Notes: generated by a model from the sequence alone, not told the origin. 5,415 bases of DNA from Marinosulfonomonas sp. (GCA_015494385.1 WGBJ01000203.1:1-5415); one strand, 5' to 3'; counted from the stretch's first letter, positions 1 through 5,052 are shown. Numbers and translations are program-made.

Positions 1-473
1 ATGCAGGACACGGAGGCCACGATGATCACATCATCGCGTTCCAGCAGGGCGCGGGTGGCGGAATGGCGCATCCGGTCGATTTGTTCGTTAATGGCGCTGT
101 CTTTTTCGATGAAGGTATCGGTGCGGGGCACATAGGCCTCGGGCTGATAGTAATCATAAAAGGACACGAAATATTCGACCGCGTTTTCAGGGAAGAACCC
201 CTTCATTTCGCCATACAGCTGCGCGGCAAGGGTTTTGTTGGGGGCAAGGATGATCGCGGGGCGCTGGGTTTCCTCGATCACCTTGGCCATGGTGAAGGTC
301 TTGCCGGTGCCGGTTGCGCCCAGCAGCACCTGATTGCGCTCGCCCGCATTGATGGCTTCGCTCAACTCCCTGATCGCGGTGGGCTGATCGCCTGCCGGTT
401 CAAACTCGGTATGCATGACAAAGCGTTTGCCGCCTTCGAGTTTGCGGCGCGGTTCCGGGGTGTTTTGCTGCAT
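1..473 (-). CDS. uvrB: UvrABC excinuclease subunit B, N-terminal part (cut by window start)
   Basis: UvrB is the DNA-damage-verifying helicase-like subunit of nucleotide excision repair; UvrA loads it onto lesions and it recruits UvrC. The 157 complete codons seen are the N-terminal ATPase part. [11 protein letters not shown] lies at residues 24-34, the Walker A motif GATGTGKT at 52-59, [14 protein letters not shown] at 76-89, and YYQPEAYVP at 108-116. The start of the DNA-inserting beta-hairpin region ([20 protein letters not shown]) follows, and the visible part ends in IVASVSC. These are UvrB signatures and the reading frame is intact. The start at 473 is supported by AGGA 9 nt upstream on the minus strand. 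Family members are about 670-730 residues, so roughly three quarters lies left of the window. No alphaproteobacterial LexA box (GTTC-N7-GTTC) was found upstream, so SOS control is not evident here. Confidence 0.97.
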   Translation of the reverse strand, partial: MQQNTPEPRRKLEGGKRFVMHTEFEPAGDQPTAIRELSEAINAGERNQVLLGATGTGKTFTMAKVIEETQRPAIILAPNKTLAAQLYGEMKGFFPENAVEYFVSFYDYYQPEAYVPRTDTFIEKDSAINEQIDRMRHSATRALLERDDVIIVASVSC

Positions 474-591
474 GGCGTGATTCCTATCTGGACCGCCAGT
501 TTTGATCTGTTTTTGTTCTTCTGCAAGGGGGTGGTTCGGCACAGCGCGTATTTCCCGTGTTTTCAAGGCGAAAGAGAGCAGGTTTTATCAA

Positions 592-605
592 ATAGTTAAA
601 ACTAT
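592..605. repeat. 14-bp inverted repeat upstream of uvrB
   Basis: ATAGTT-AA-AACTAT is a perfect inverted repeat with a 2-bp centre, about 120 bp upstream of the uvrB start. It is short and AT-rich in an AT-rich patch, so it may be chance. It could equally be an operator for uvrB or for the rightward RNA. Confidence 0.25.
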
Positions 606-624
606 AGGAAGATTTTTATCCATT

Positions 625-653
625 TTGCCACAACCCAGGGGGTATTTTATTGT
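625..653 (+). promoter_or_regulatory. Possible sigma-70 promoter for the candidate small RNA
   Basis: TTGCCA (625-630) is followed, after a 17-bp spacer, by TATTGT (648-653). This would start transcription near 660. The -10 element is imperfect. A second TTGCCA (653-658) lies 28 bp further on and could serve a weaker start with TTAACG at 675-680. This is inference from consensus only. Confidence 0.3.
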
Positions 654-659
654 TGCCAG

Positions 660-772
660 TTTGAAAAACTATGCTTAACGTGAAGGGGCAAGCAGAAGAA
701 CTGATTGTCGATCAAGCGCACACCCACCCCACCCACGCTCCCTAGCACTTGATCGGCAATCGCTTGTTTTTT
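660..772 (+). ncRNA. Candidate small RNA with C-rich loop
   Basis: A plausible promoter sits just upstream, and the stretch ends in a hairpin plus six T's, giving a transcript of about 110 nt. The 14-bp stem (703-716 with 748-761, one G-U pair) is extended after a 9-nt bulge by CAAGC (689-693) with GCTTG (762-766). The 31-nt loop is almost free of G, with runs such as CACCCACCCCACCC, and would be single-stranded. C-rich loops in alphaproteobacterial small RNAs often pair with G-rich ribosome-binding sites, so a trans-acting regulator is possible. I cannot match it to a named RNA family. The alternative is a conditional terminator in a long 5' leader of the NDUFS4-type gene about 155 bp downstream. 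The 5' end is a guess. Confidence 0.4.
703..772 (+). terminator. Intrinsic-terminator-like hairpin with T6 tail
   Basis: GATTGTCGATCAAG (703-716) pairs with CTTGATCGGCAATC (748-761): 14 pairs including one G-U. GCTTG and TTTTTT (767-772) follow. The T-run lies only on the + strand side, so it would end rightward transcripts. No rightward protein gene precedes it in the window, which is why a small RNA is proposed. The 31-nt loop is long for a plain terminator. Confidence 0.5.
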
Positions 773-868
773 CCCAGTAAGGTGCAGGCGATGTGGTGAT
801 TTAACGGTGGGTCTGTGCGTGGAAATCCGGTTAATTCAAATACAGTTGTGGACTTGCGCAATGTATGC

Positions 869-897
869 TTGCGTATGCGCTTGATTTTCGGGATAAC
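869..897 (+). promoter_or_regulatory. Possible promoter of the NDUFS4-type gene
   Basis: TTGCGT (869-874), a 17-bp spacer and GATAAC (892-897) resemble a sigma-70 promoter and lie 31 bp before the ATG at 928. The palindrome TTGCGCAA (854-861) and a direct repeat of GTATGC overlap or abut the -35 and could be a binding site. This rests on consensus only. Confidence 0.35.
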
Positions 898-927
898 AGG
901 GCAACTCAATATCGGAGATTCCAGATC

Positions 928-1239
928 ATGCTTGCGCGGATTTACCAACCAGCCAGAAATGCCATGCAATCGGGCACAGCCAAAAGCCGTAAATGGGTGT
1001 TGGAATTCGCCCCCGAAGCCGCGCGTTGTATCGACCCTTTGATGGGCTGGACCAGCACCAGCGATATGGATTCACAAGTGCGTTTGAAATTCGACACCAA
1101 AGAAGCCGCCGTTGAATATGCCGAACACCACGGCATTGACGCGCAGGTGTTCGAGCCACACAAACGCAAGCCGGTGGTCCGCCCCGGCGGTTACGGCGAA
1201 AACTTTGCCACCAACCGGCGCAGCGTCTGGACCCACTAG
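928..1239 (+). CDS. NDUFS4-like complex I accessory subunit (ETC complex I subunit family)
   Basis: This 103-residue soluble protein belongs to the family of the mitochondrial 18-kDa (AQDQ) NDUFS4 subunit. That subunit stabilises the NADH-oxidising peripheral arm of respiratory complex I; the family is found in alphaproteobacteria and mitochondria. The family pattern is clear: [19 protein letters not shown] at residues 5-23, the core [12 protein letters not shown] at 36-47, [16 protein letters not shown] at 50-65, and the C-terminal [15 protein letters not shown]. The start at 928 ([10 protein letters not shown]) is chosen because homology begins there and GGAG lies 10 nt upstream. An in-frame ATG at 865 would add 21 residues unlike the family. 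It appears to be a single-gene unit, followed by a tRNA. A role in complex I assembly or stability on the cytoplasmic side is inferred from homology. Confidence 0.93.
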   Translation: MLARIYQPARNAMQSGTAKSRKWVLEFAPEAARCIDPLMGWTSTSDMDSQVRLKFDTKEAAVEYAEHHGIDAQVFEPHKRKPVVRPGGYGENFATNRRSVWTH

Positions 1240-1282
1240 GGGTTGCTTTTTCGCGCCCTTTCTCGCAGTAAGCCATGAAATT

Positions 1283-1359
1283 GGTCCCGTAGCTCAACTG
1301 GATAGAGCACCTGACTTCTAATCAGGGGGTTGCAGGTTCGAGTCCTGCCGGGATCGCCA
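1283..1359 (+). tRNA. tRNA-Arg (anticodon UCU)
   Basis: This is a 77-nt cloverleaf with encoded CCA. The acceptor arm GGTCCCG pairs with CGGGATC (one G-U), with discriminator G. The D arm carries AGCTC...GAGC. The anticodon stem CCTGA/TCAGG encloses the loop CTTCTAA with anticodon TCT at 1317-1319. The T arm GCAGG-TTCGAGT-CCTGC carries the GTTCGA box. It reads the AGA/AGG arginine codons, rare in GC-rich alphaproteobacteria. A weak promoter (TTGCTT 1243-1248, CAGTAA 1266-1271) lies upstream. No integrase or attachment-site duplication is seen. Confidence 0.97.
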
Positions 1360-1383
1360 TATGTCTACCGGAGAAGACTGAAC

Positions 1384-2082
1384 ATGGATCAGCCCCCCAT
1401 TCGTATCAACCGCGTGCGGCATTTGATCGTTTCTGTTGTGCTGCTGTTTGTGGTGGTGCTGGGGCTGGAAAACACCGGTCTGGATATGGCCGTCCAGCAT
1501 TTGTTGTATCGTAACGGTGCGTGGCTGGTGGATAGTGCTCAGCCGGTGATCCGCTTTGTTTTCTATGATGCGCCGAAAAAACTGCTGGTGCTGTATGCCA
1601 TCCTGATCCTGCTGGCGCTGGTGTTGTCGTATGTGATCAAACCCCTGCGCCGGTTTCGCACCCGCAATAATCTGTTCATCCTGTTGTGCCTGCTGCTGGT
1701 GCCTGCGGTGGTCGGGCTGGGCAAAAAGGAAACCCATGTGCATTGCCCTTACCAGTTGCAGGAATTCGGCGGCGCTGTGCCCTATGTGACACTGTTTGAG
1801 GCCAATAAATACGAAACCCCGGGGCGGTGTTTTCCTGCGGGTCATGCCTCGGGCGGGTTTGCGCTGTTGCTGTTTGTGCTGATTGCCAAAACGCGGCGTC
1901 AGCAGATGGCGGCGCTGGCGGGGGCGATGGCGCTGGGCTGGGCGATGGGGGGCTACCAGATGGTGAACGGGCGGCATTTCCTGAGCCATACGTTAACCAC
2001 CATTCTGCTGGCCTGGATTGTGATCCTGCTGGTGCATCTGGCGCTGTTTGGCCGACGATACTATTCCGGCTCGAACCCGTGA
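1384..2082 (+). CDS. PAP2-family integral membrane phosphatase
   Basis: This 232-residue protein has about six hydrophobic helices (near 13-30, 65-85, 96-113, 157-169, 175-191 and 203-222). It carries the phosphatase core of the type 2 phosphatidic acid phosphatase family. The KKETHVHCP stretch (114-122) stands for the first motif, CFPAGHASGG (149-158) is the PSGH-type motif with catalytic His154, and GRHFLSHTLTT (196-206) holds the third motif with the likely nucleophile His202. The Arg-His spacing is one residue short of the textbook R-x5-H, and the usual following Asp is Thr. Loss of that Asp is, as I recall, common in the CFPAGHASGG subgroup. Such enzymes remove phosphate from lipid substrates (phosphatidate, undecaprenyl diphosphate, lipid A) on the outer face of the inner membrane; the substrate here cannot be told. 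The start at 1384 has GGAG 10 nt upstream; the open frame reaching back to 1330 merely reads through the tRNA. Its end overlaps convergent soxT. Confidence 0.9.
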   Translation: MDQPPIRINRVRHLIVSVVLLFVVVLGLENTGLDMAVQHLLYRNGAWLVDSAQPVIRFVFYDAPKKLLVLYAILILLALVLSYVIKPLRRFRTRNNLFILLCLLLVPAVVGLGKKETHVHCPYQLQEFGGAVPYVTLFEANKYETPGRCFPAGHASGGFALLLFVLIAKTRRQQMAALAGAMALGWAMGGYQMVNGRHFLSHTLTTILLAWIVILLVHLALFGRRYYSGSNP

Positions 2083-3107
2083 ATCAGGTGGCGCAGGCCG
2101 ATCAACCCGCCTGCTGCAATCGCGGCCAGTGTGACAGGGCCGGAATAGGCCAGCGTTGAAAATGCCGACAGCCCCTGACCGACCGAGCAGCCCAAAGCGG
2201 TGACGCCGCCGATGCCCATCAGGGCTGCCCCGCCCACCTGACGGCCCAATTCGCGCGGATCTTCGCAGGCTTCCCATTTGAAATCGCGTTTGATGGACGA
2301 GCCGATGAAAGCCCCGATAATCACCCCCAGAACCGAGCCAACGGAAAACACCAGACCTCCGGCCGAGGATGTCATCAGCCAGATCAACGTGCGGCCCAGC
2401 GGGGCGGTGAAGGTATAGCTTTCGACCATCACTTCGCCAAAACTGATGTCGTTCAGGAACGACGTGCCCCAGAACCCGAAGGTGATGGCAAACCCGACGG
2501 CCACCGACCAGAAGATCTGTTCGTGATTGTTGCGCAGTTTTTCATAGGACAGCGCCCACAGGATCAGCACCGTGGCAAAGGCCAGCGCGATGGCAAAGGG
2601 CGCTATGCCTGTGGCGGCACCTAATGTGTAGGCGATCGAGCTGATCTCCTCGGAGGGTTCTTCCTTGATCAGCCACAGGCGCGGGGCGGCCAATGGCCCA
2701 TTCAGGGTGATGAAGCTGAATATCGCCATCACCACCAGCACCACCAGCGCGCGCAAATCGCCGCCGCCAAAACGGGTCAGCGCGGAATAGCCACAGTTGC
2801 CCGCCATCGCCATGCCATAGCCAAACAGCAAGCCGCCGAAGATACTGGCCAGCGGGTTCCATTTGACCTGATGATAGAAGGACAGCGAGAAATCGAAAAT
2901 GCCGGCGGCATTCAGGGTGAACACCCCTATGATTGCAGTGCCAAGGGCCATGCCCCACATCCGCAAACGGGTTTGGTCATGACCATAAGCCGCGGTTTCC
3001 AGCGCGCCCAGCGAACAGAAGTGGCCCATCCGTCCGGCAAGGCCCAAAATGATGCCGCCAAACAACCCGACAAGGGCTGCTTGGGCGCCAAAAGGCAGCA
3101 AATCCAT
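2061..3107 (-). CDS. soxT: YeeE/YedE-family sulfur-compound transporter (SoxT-like)
   Basis: A 348-residue membrane protein of the YeeE/YedE (DUF395, TsuA-type) family, which passes thiosulfate or related sulfur compounds through the inner membrane using conserved cysteines. Three family motifs are visible: GRMGHFCSLGALETA with Cys31, AGNCGYSALTRFGGGDLR with Cys105, and ALGCSVGQGLSAFSTLA with Cys307. Cys281 is additional. Numerous Gly-rich hydrophobic helices give two pseudo-repeated halves. The start at 3107 has GGGAGG 6 nt upstream. It follows soxR on the same strand after 207 bp that contain a terminator, so it may have its own promoter. The sox context supports the name soxT, used for the gene beside soxRS in Paracoccus. 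The direction and substrate of transport are inferred. Its last 22 bp overlap the convergent phosphatase gene. Confidence 0.9.
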   Translation of the reverse strand: MDLLPFGAQAALVGLFGGIILGLAGRMGHFCSLGALETAAYGHDQTRLRMWGMALGTAIIGVFTLNAAGIFDFSLSFYHQVKWNPLASIFGGLLFGYGMAMAGNCGYSALTRFGGGDLRALVVLVVMAIFSFITLNGPLAAPRLWLIKEEPSEEISSIAYTLGAATGIAPFAIALAFATVLILWALSYEKLRNNHEQIFWSVAVGFAITFGFWGTSFLNDISFGEVMVESYTFTAPLGRTLIWLMTSSAGGLVFSVGSVLGVIIGAFIGSSIKRDFKWEACEDPRELGRQVGGAALMGIGGVTALGCSVGQGLSAFSTLAYSGPVTLAAIAAGGLIGLRHLIHGFEPE

Positions 3108-3161
3108 AGTATCCTCCCGCGTGCCGGTTTTCCGGTCTGTTCTTGGATAGGATATTTGTGC

Positions 3162-3172
3162 GCCAGACTGGC
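3162..3172. promoter_or_regulatory. Short palindrome upstream of soxT
   Basis: GCCAG-A-CTGGC is a perfect 5+5 inverted repeat with one central base, 54 bp before the soxT start and after the soxR terminator. It lies where a soxT promoter would be expected, but no clear -35/-10 pair was found. A smaller CCGG-TTTT-CCGG hairpin (3124-3135) lies in the presumed leader. Function is unknown and chance is possible. Confidence 0.2.
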
Positions 3173-3209
3173 ATAGGGGTTCAAGGAAAATCGTCTAAAA
3201 GGTGCTGGA

Positions 3210-3251
3210 AAAAGGAAAAACCCGCAAGGGCCAGTCAGGCCCGCACGGGTT
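3210..3251 (-). terminator. Rho-independent terminator after soxR
   Basis: Read on the minus strand, AACCCG/CGGGTT (6 bp) is the outer stem. It is followed by a 3x3 internal loop, the inner stem GGGCC/GGCCC and a 5-nt loop, then TTTTTCCTTTTTCC. It lies 64 bp past the soxR stop. Two more palindromes precede it in the 3' untranslated region: CCTGCG-N-CGCAGG (3302-3314, right after the stop) and CGCCA-N7-TGGCG (3257-3273). It should separate soxSR transcription from soxT. Confidence 0.75.
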
Positions 3252-3314
3252 GTTTGCGCCATTGCAATTGGCGAATTCTGTTATCCGGTCCGGCGTCCGG
3301 CCCTGCGTCGCAGG

Positions 3315-3674
3315 CTATTGCTGTTCCGTGCCGCAGAACAGGTTATAGACCAGATCGATTGCCTGACGGGCCTTTGTATCGCCCAGCTTGTAATAGATGG
3401 TCTTGCCTTCACGCCGGTATTTGACCAGCCCTTCCAGCCGCAGCCGCGCCAGTTGCTGGCTGACGGATGCCTGCCGCGATGACAGCAGTTTTTCCAGCTC
3501 GGTCACGGTTTTTTCACCCGATGACAGGTGGCACAGGATCATCAATCGCCCCTCGTGCCCCAGCGCCTTTAGAAAGGACGAGGCTTCGCTTGCGCGGCCG
3601 CCCAGCTCCTCGGTATCGACGCCGTCTTTGCTGGCGGTCATGTTGTTGTTAAAACCGGTTAGTGTCGCTTCCAT
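3315..3674 (-). CDS. soxR: ArsR-family sulfur-responsive repressor (SoxR/SqrR/BigR type)
   Basis: A 119-residue winged-helix repressor. The family opening LKALGHEGRLMILCHL is at residues 35-50, the recognition helix region SSRQASVSQQLARLRLEGLV at 65-84, and the wing RREGKTIYYKL at 87-97. Cys48 (in MILCHL) and Cys114 (in NLFCGTEQQ) are 66 residues apart, the same spacing as Cys41 and Cys107 of Rhodobacter SqrR. That pair forms a polysulfide bridge when sulfide or persulfide is present, releasing DNA. No metal-binding CVC motif of classic ArsR is present. In Paracoccus, SoxR represses the sox genes and binds the soxS-soxV interval; the gene order here is the same. The start at 3674 has AAGGAG 8 nt upstream. 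It is different from the unrelated MerR-type redox sensor also named SoxR. Likely autoregulated through the soxS promoter. Confidence 0.93.
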   Translation of the reverse strand: MEATLTGFNNNMTASKDGVDTEELGGRASEASSFLKALGHEGRLMILCHLSSGEKTVTELEKLLSSRQASVSQQLARLRLEGLVKYRREGKTIYYKLGDTKARQAIDLVYNLFCGTEQQ

Positions 3675-3685
3675 TGGAACGCTCC

Positions 3686-3844
3686 TTACTCTTTATCAGA
3701 ACCCGGGTTCGTCATTCGGCCCAAAACGGGCAATTTCATTGACCGGCACAGAAGATTACCCCCTGATACGGCATTTTTGGCACCTCCAGAACCTGTCCTT
3801 TGGGCAGGTGTGCGATGTTTCGCGCGCTGGCAATAAACCATCAT
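3686..3844 (-). CDS. Possible 52-codon ORF bridging soxS and soxR (doubtful)
   Basis: An open frame of 52 codons exactly fills the 166-bp gap. Its ATG (3844-3842) overlaps the soxS stop in an ATGA arrangement, and AAGGA lies 9 nt upstream. Its TAA (3688-3686) touches the soxR ribosome-binding site as TAAGGAG, 11 bp before the soxR start. The product would begin MMVYCQRAKH and end NPGSDKE; it is basic, has two Cys, no signal peptide or membrane helix, and resembles nothing I know. Against it, only about half of third codon positions are G or C, less biased than in the neighbours. A second short frame inside it (3774-3736, 12 codons, with GGAGG 8 nt upstream) ends in ATGA on an internal Met of this frame. 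It may be a translational-coupling leader rather than a protein gene. Confidence 0.25.
   Translation of the reverse strand: MMVYCQRAKHRTPAQRTGSGGAKNAVSGGNLLCRSMKLPVLGRMTNPGSDKE
3699..3710. promoter_or_regulatory. 12-bp perfect palindrome before soxR
   Basis: GAACCCGGGTTC is a perfect 12-bp palindrome 25 bp upstream of the soxR start. It could be an operator or form part of a leader structure. Immediately upstream on the minus strand, GCCC-N5-GGGC (3719-3731) can form a second small hairpin. No T-tract follows, so it is not a terminator. Confidence 0.3.
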
Positions 3845-4227
3845 GCGCCCGGATCCTTTTGCAGATCGTCAGGCAGTTTCTTGATCATGGTTTCCATGAA
3901 CCACCAGAAAAACTCGTCGCTTTGATACCCTTCGATCCGTCCAACTTCCTGACCATCATTCAACAGGATGAAAGTCGGCGTATAGACGGGCGGTGAATTC
4001 AGCGTAATGCCCTTTTCAAGCGGGTCGTGAATCATCACTTTTACCAGCGGTGCGATGCGTCCTTCGGCAGTTTTCGGGTAAATCGGCCCGATCTCGGCCT
4101 TCCAGCGTTCGCACCAAGGGCAGCCATCCTGTTCAACCATCATCAGGCGCACTTCTGCGCTAACCTGTTGGGATGTCAGGAAAAATCCAAACACCAAGCC
4201 AAACAATAAGGTCATTATCCGCCGCAT
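3841..4227 (-). CDS. soxS: Periplasmic thioredoxin-like SoxS
   Basis: A 128-residue exported thiol-disulfide oxidoreductase. A signal peptide (MRRIMTLLFGLVFGFF..., cleavage likely after VSA, residue 24) is followed by a small thioredoxin fold with active site CPWC (Cys36, Cys39) and the cis-Pro loop YTPTF (Pro84). In Paracoccus pantotrophus SoxS keeps the SoxYZ carrier protein in its active, reduced state, with electrons from the SoxV membrane protein. The start at 4227 is chosen because it gives a proper signal peptide with AGGA about 9 nt upstream. Reading from 4299 would add 24 residues that cross the promoter region and destroy the N-terminal signal. It is divergent from soxV with 70 bp between the two ATGs and is probably co-transcribed with soxR, although a 166-bp gap separates them. 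Confidence 0.9.
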   Translation of the reverse strand: MRRIMTLLFGLVFGFFLTSQQVSAEVRLMMVEQDGCPWCERWKAEIGPIYPKTAEGRIAPLVKVMIHDPLEKGITLNSPPVYTPTFILLNDGQEVGRIEGYQSDEFFWWFMETMIKKLPDDLQKDPGA

Positions 4228-4246
4228 AAAACGGTATCCTTGCGTT

Positions 4247-4268
4247 ACATAGATATATGATAATATGT
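4247..4268. promoter_or_regulatory. Candidate SoxR operator in the soxS-soxV divergent promoter
   Basis: ACATA-N12-TATGT is an imperfect AT-rich inverted repeat in the 70-bp interval between the two divergent genes. The interior is almost all A/T and includes a smaller CATA-N4-TATG. AT-rich imperfect palindromes are typical for ArsR-type SoxR/BigR repressors, and SoxR is known to bind the soxS-soxV interval in Paracoccus. The repeat covers the likely soxS -10 and the likely soxV -10 region (TAATAT 4261-4266), so one bound dimer could silence both. The ATTC-N8-GAAT form described for SqrR is not seen here. The exact boundaries are inferred. Confidence 0.45.
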
Positions 4269-4285
4269 TTTGACCAAGCGGACAA
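4257..4285 (-). promoter_or_regulatory. Likely soxS promoter
   Basis: On the minus strand TTGTCC (4285-4280) is followed after 17 bp by TATCAT (4262-4257), a good sigma-70 pair 30 bp before the soxS start. The rightward soxV promoter is less clear: TTGCGT (4240-4245) and TAATAT (4261-4266) have a short 15-bp spacer. The -10 elements of the two overlap within the candidate operator. Confidence 0.45.
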
Positions 4286-4297
4286 GGACAACACAAC

Positions 4298-5035
4298 ATG
4301 TTTGATGCGACATTTGGCGGCGCAATGCTGCAAGGTTTGATTGCTTTCTTTTCACCCTGCGTGCTGCCAATGGTGCCGTTCTATTTTAGTTACATGGCCG
4401 GCATTTCGATGTCGGAGTTGCAAAGCGACGACAGTATTGCACCGGGCGCGGCGCGGCGGCTGGTAATTTCGGCGCTGTTTTTCGCCCTGGGTGTGACGAC
4501 GATCTTCTTCCTTTTGGGGATGGGGGCCACCGCTGCGGGGCAAACCGTGCGGATGTGGAAAACCGAACTGACCTACGGGGCAGCAGCGATCATATTCGTG
4601 TTCGGCCTGCATTTTCTGGGCGTTCTGCGGGTGCCCTTCCTGTATCGCGAGGCAAAGTTCGAAAGCAAAGCGGACCCGTCCACTATCATTGGCGCCTATG
4701 TGATGGGGCTGGCATTCGGCTTTGGCTGGTCGGCTTGCGTTGGGCCGATGTTGGCCAGCATCCTGTTTCTGGCCTCGATGAAGGATTCAGTCATGCAGGG
4801 CGGATTGCTGTTGATGACATTCGGTCTGGCCATGACCTCGCCCTTTGTTTTGGCCGCGTTTTTCGCCAAACCGTTCCTGCGCTGGATGGCGCGGAATCGC
4901 AAATATCTGGCCTATGTCGAAAAAGTGATGGGGTTGATGCTGATCCTGTTTGCTATTCTGATGGTGACCAACACCCTGAATGTCATCGCCAATTTCATGA
5001 TCGAAATGTTCCCGTGGTTCCAGACTATCGGGTAG
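4298..5035 (+). CDS. soxV: CcdA-type membrane thiol-disulfide transporter SoxV
   Basis: A 245-residue, roughly six-helix membrane protein of the CcdA/DsbD-core family that carries reducing equivalents from cytoplasmic thioredoxin to periplasmic thioredoxins. The two redox cysteines sit in the family motifs FFSPCVLPMVPFYFSYMAG (Cys21) and GWSACVGPMLASIL (Cys147). In Paracoccus, SoxV is essential for thiosulfate oxidation and feeds SoxW and SoxS. The length matches CcdA proteins; there is no fused thioredoxin domain. The start at 4298 has AAGGA 9 nt upstream. soxW follows after 17 bp, so the two form one operon. CcdA for cytochrome c maturation is the alternative, but flanking soxS, soxR and soxW favour SoxV. 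Confidence 0.93.
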   Translation: MFDATFGGAMLQGLIAFFSPCVLPMVPFYFSYMAGISMSELQSDDSIAPGAARRLVISALFFALGVTTIFFLLGMGATAAGQTVRMWKTELTYGAAAIIFVFGLHFLGVLRVPFLYREAKFESKADPSTIIGAYVMGLAFGFGWSACVGPMLASILFLASMKDSVMQGGLLLMTFGLAMTSPFVLAAFFAKPFLRWMARNRKYLAYVEKVMGLMLILFAILMVTNTLNVIANFMIEMFPWFQTIG

Positions 5036-5052
5036 CACTGAAAGGATACCTC

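Larger units (their letters stand above)
474..927. other. Gene-free intergenic region between uvrB and the NDUFS4-type gene
   Basis: No convincing protein gene lies here; the open frames that cross it lack family resemblance or good ribosome-binding sites. It must hold the leftward uvrB promoter, but no convincing -35/-10 pair was found for it. It also contains a 14-bp inverted repeat (592-605), a candidate small RNA on the + strand ending in a long hairpin and T-tract (about 660-772), and a plausible promoter for the downstream gene (869-897). Just before that promoter are an 8-bp palindrome TTGCGCAA (854-861) and the direct repeat GTATGC, present twice 10 bp apart. Confidence 0.6.

Noticed and set aside
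515..537. Two GTTC half-sites upstream of uvrB as an SOS (LexA) box
   Set aside because: They are 15 bp apart, not the 7 bp of the alphaproteobacterial LexA site.
63..599. 178-residue open frame on the + strand
   Set aside because: It is the antisense shadow of uvrB, whose signature motifs are clear on the other strand; the shadow has no family pattern and no good ribosome-binding site.
865..927. Longer N-terminus for the NDUFS4-type gene from an ATG at 865
   Set aside because: The extra 21 residues do not resemble the family, and they cover the best promoter; the ATG at 928 has GGAG at good spacing.
1283..1359. tRNA gene as an attachment site for an integrated element
   Set aside because: No integrase, no repeated tRNA 3' end and no change of gene type at the tRNA were seen.
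1318..1989. 223-residue open frame on the minus strand, rich in Gln and His, starting inside the phosphatase
   Set aside because: It is antisense to the PAP2 gene, which has real motifs. Its end (SRQDSNLQPPD) is the well-known false peptide from reading a tRNA backwards.
2542..2958. 138-residue minus-strand frame inside soxT
   Set aside because: It is another frame of soxT, which has intact transporter motifs throughout; the protein is Arg/Gly/His-rich without a family pattern.
3793..3808. CCTGTCC-N3-GGGCAGG-type hairpin between soxS and soxR as a terminator
   Set aside because: It has no T-tract on either strand and pairs imperfectly on the minus strand, the direction that would matter.
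4228..4299. Longer N-terminus for soxS from 4299
   Set aside because: It would run through the whole divergent promoter region and place 24 residues before a normal signal peptide.
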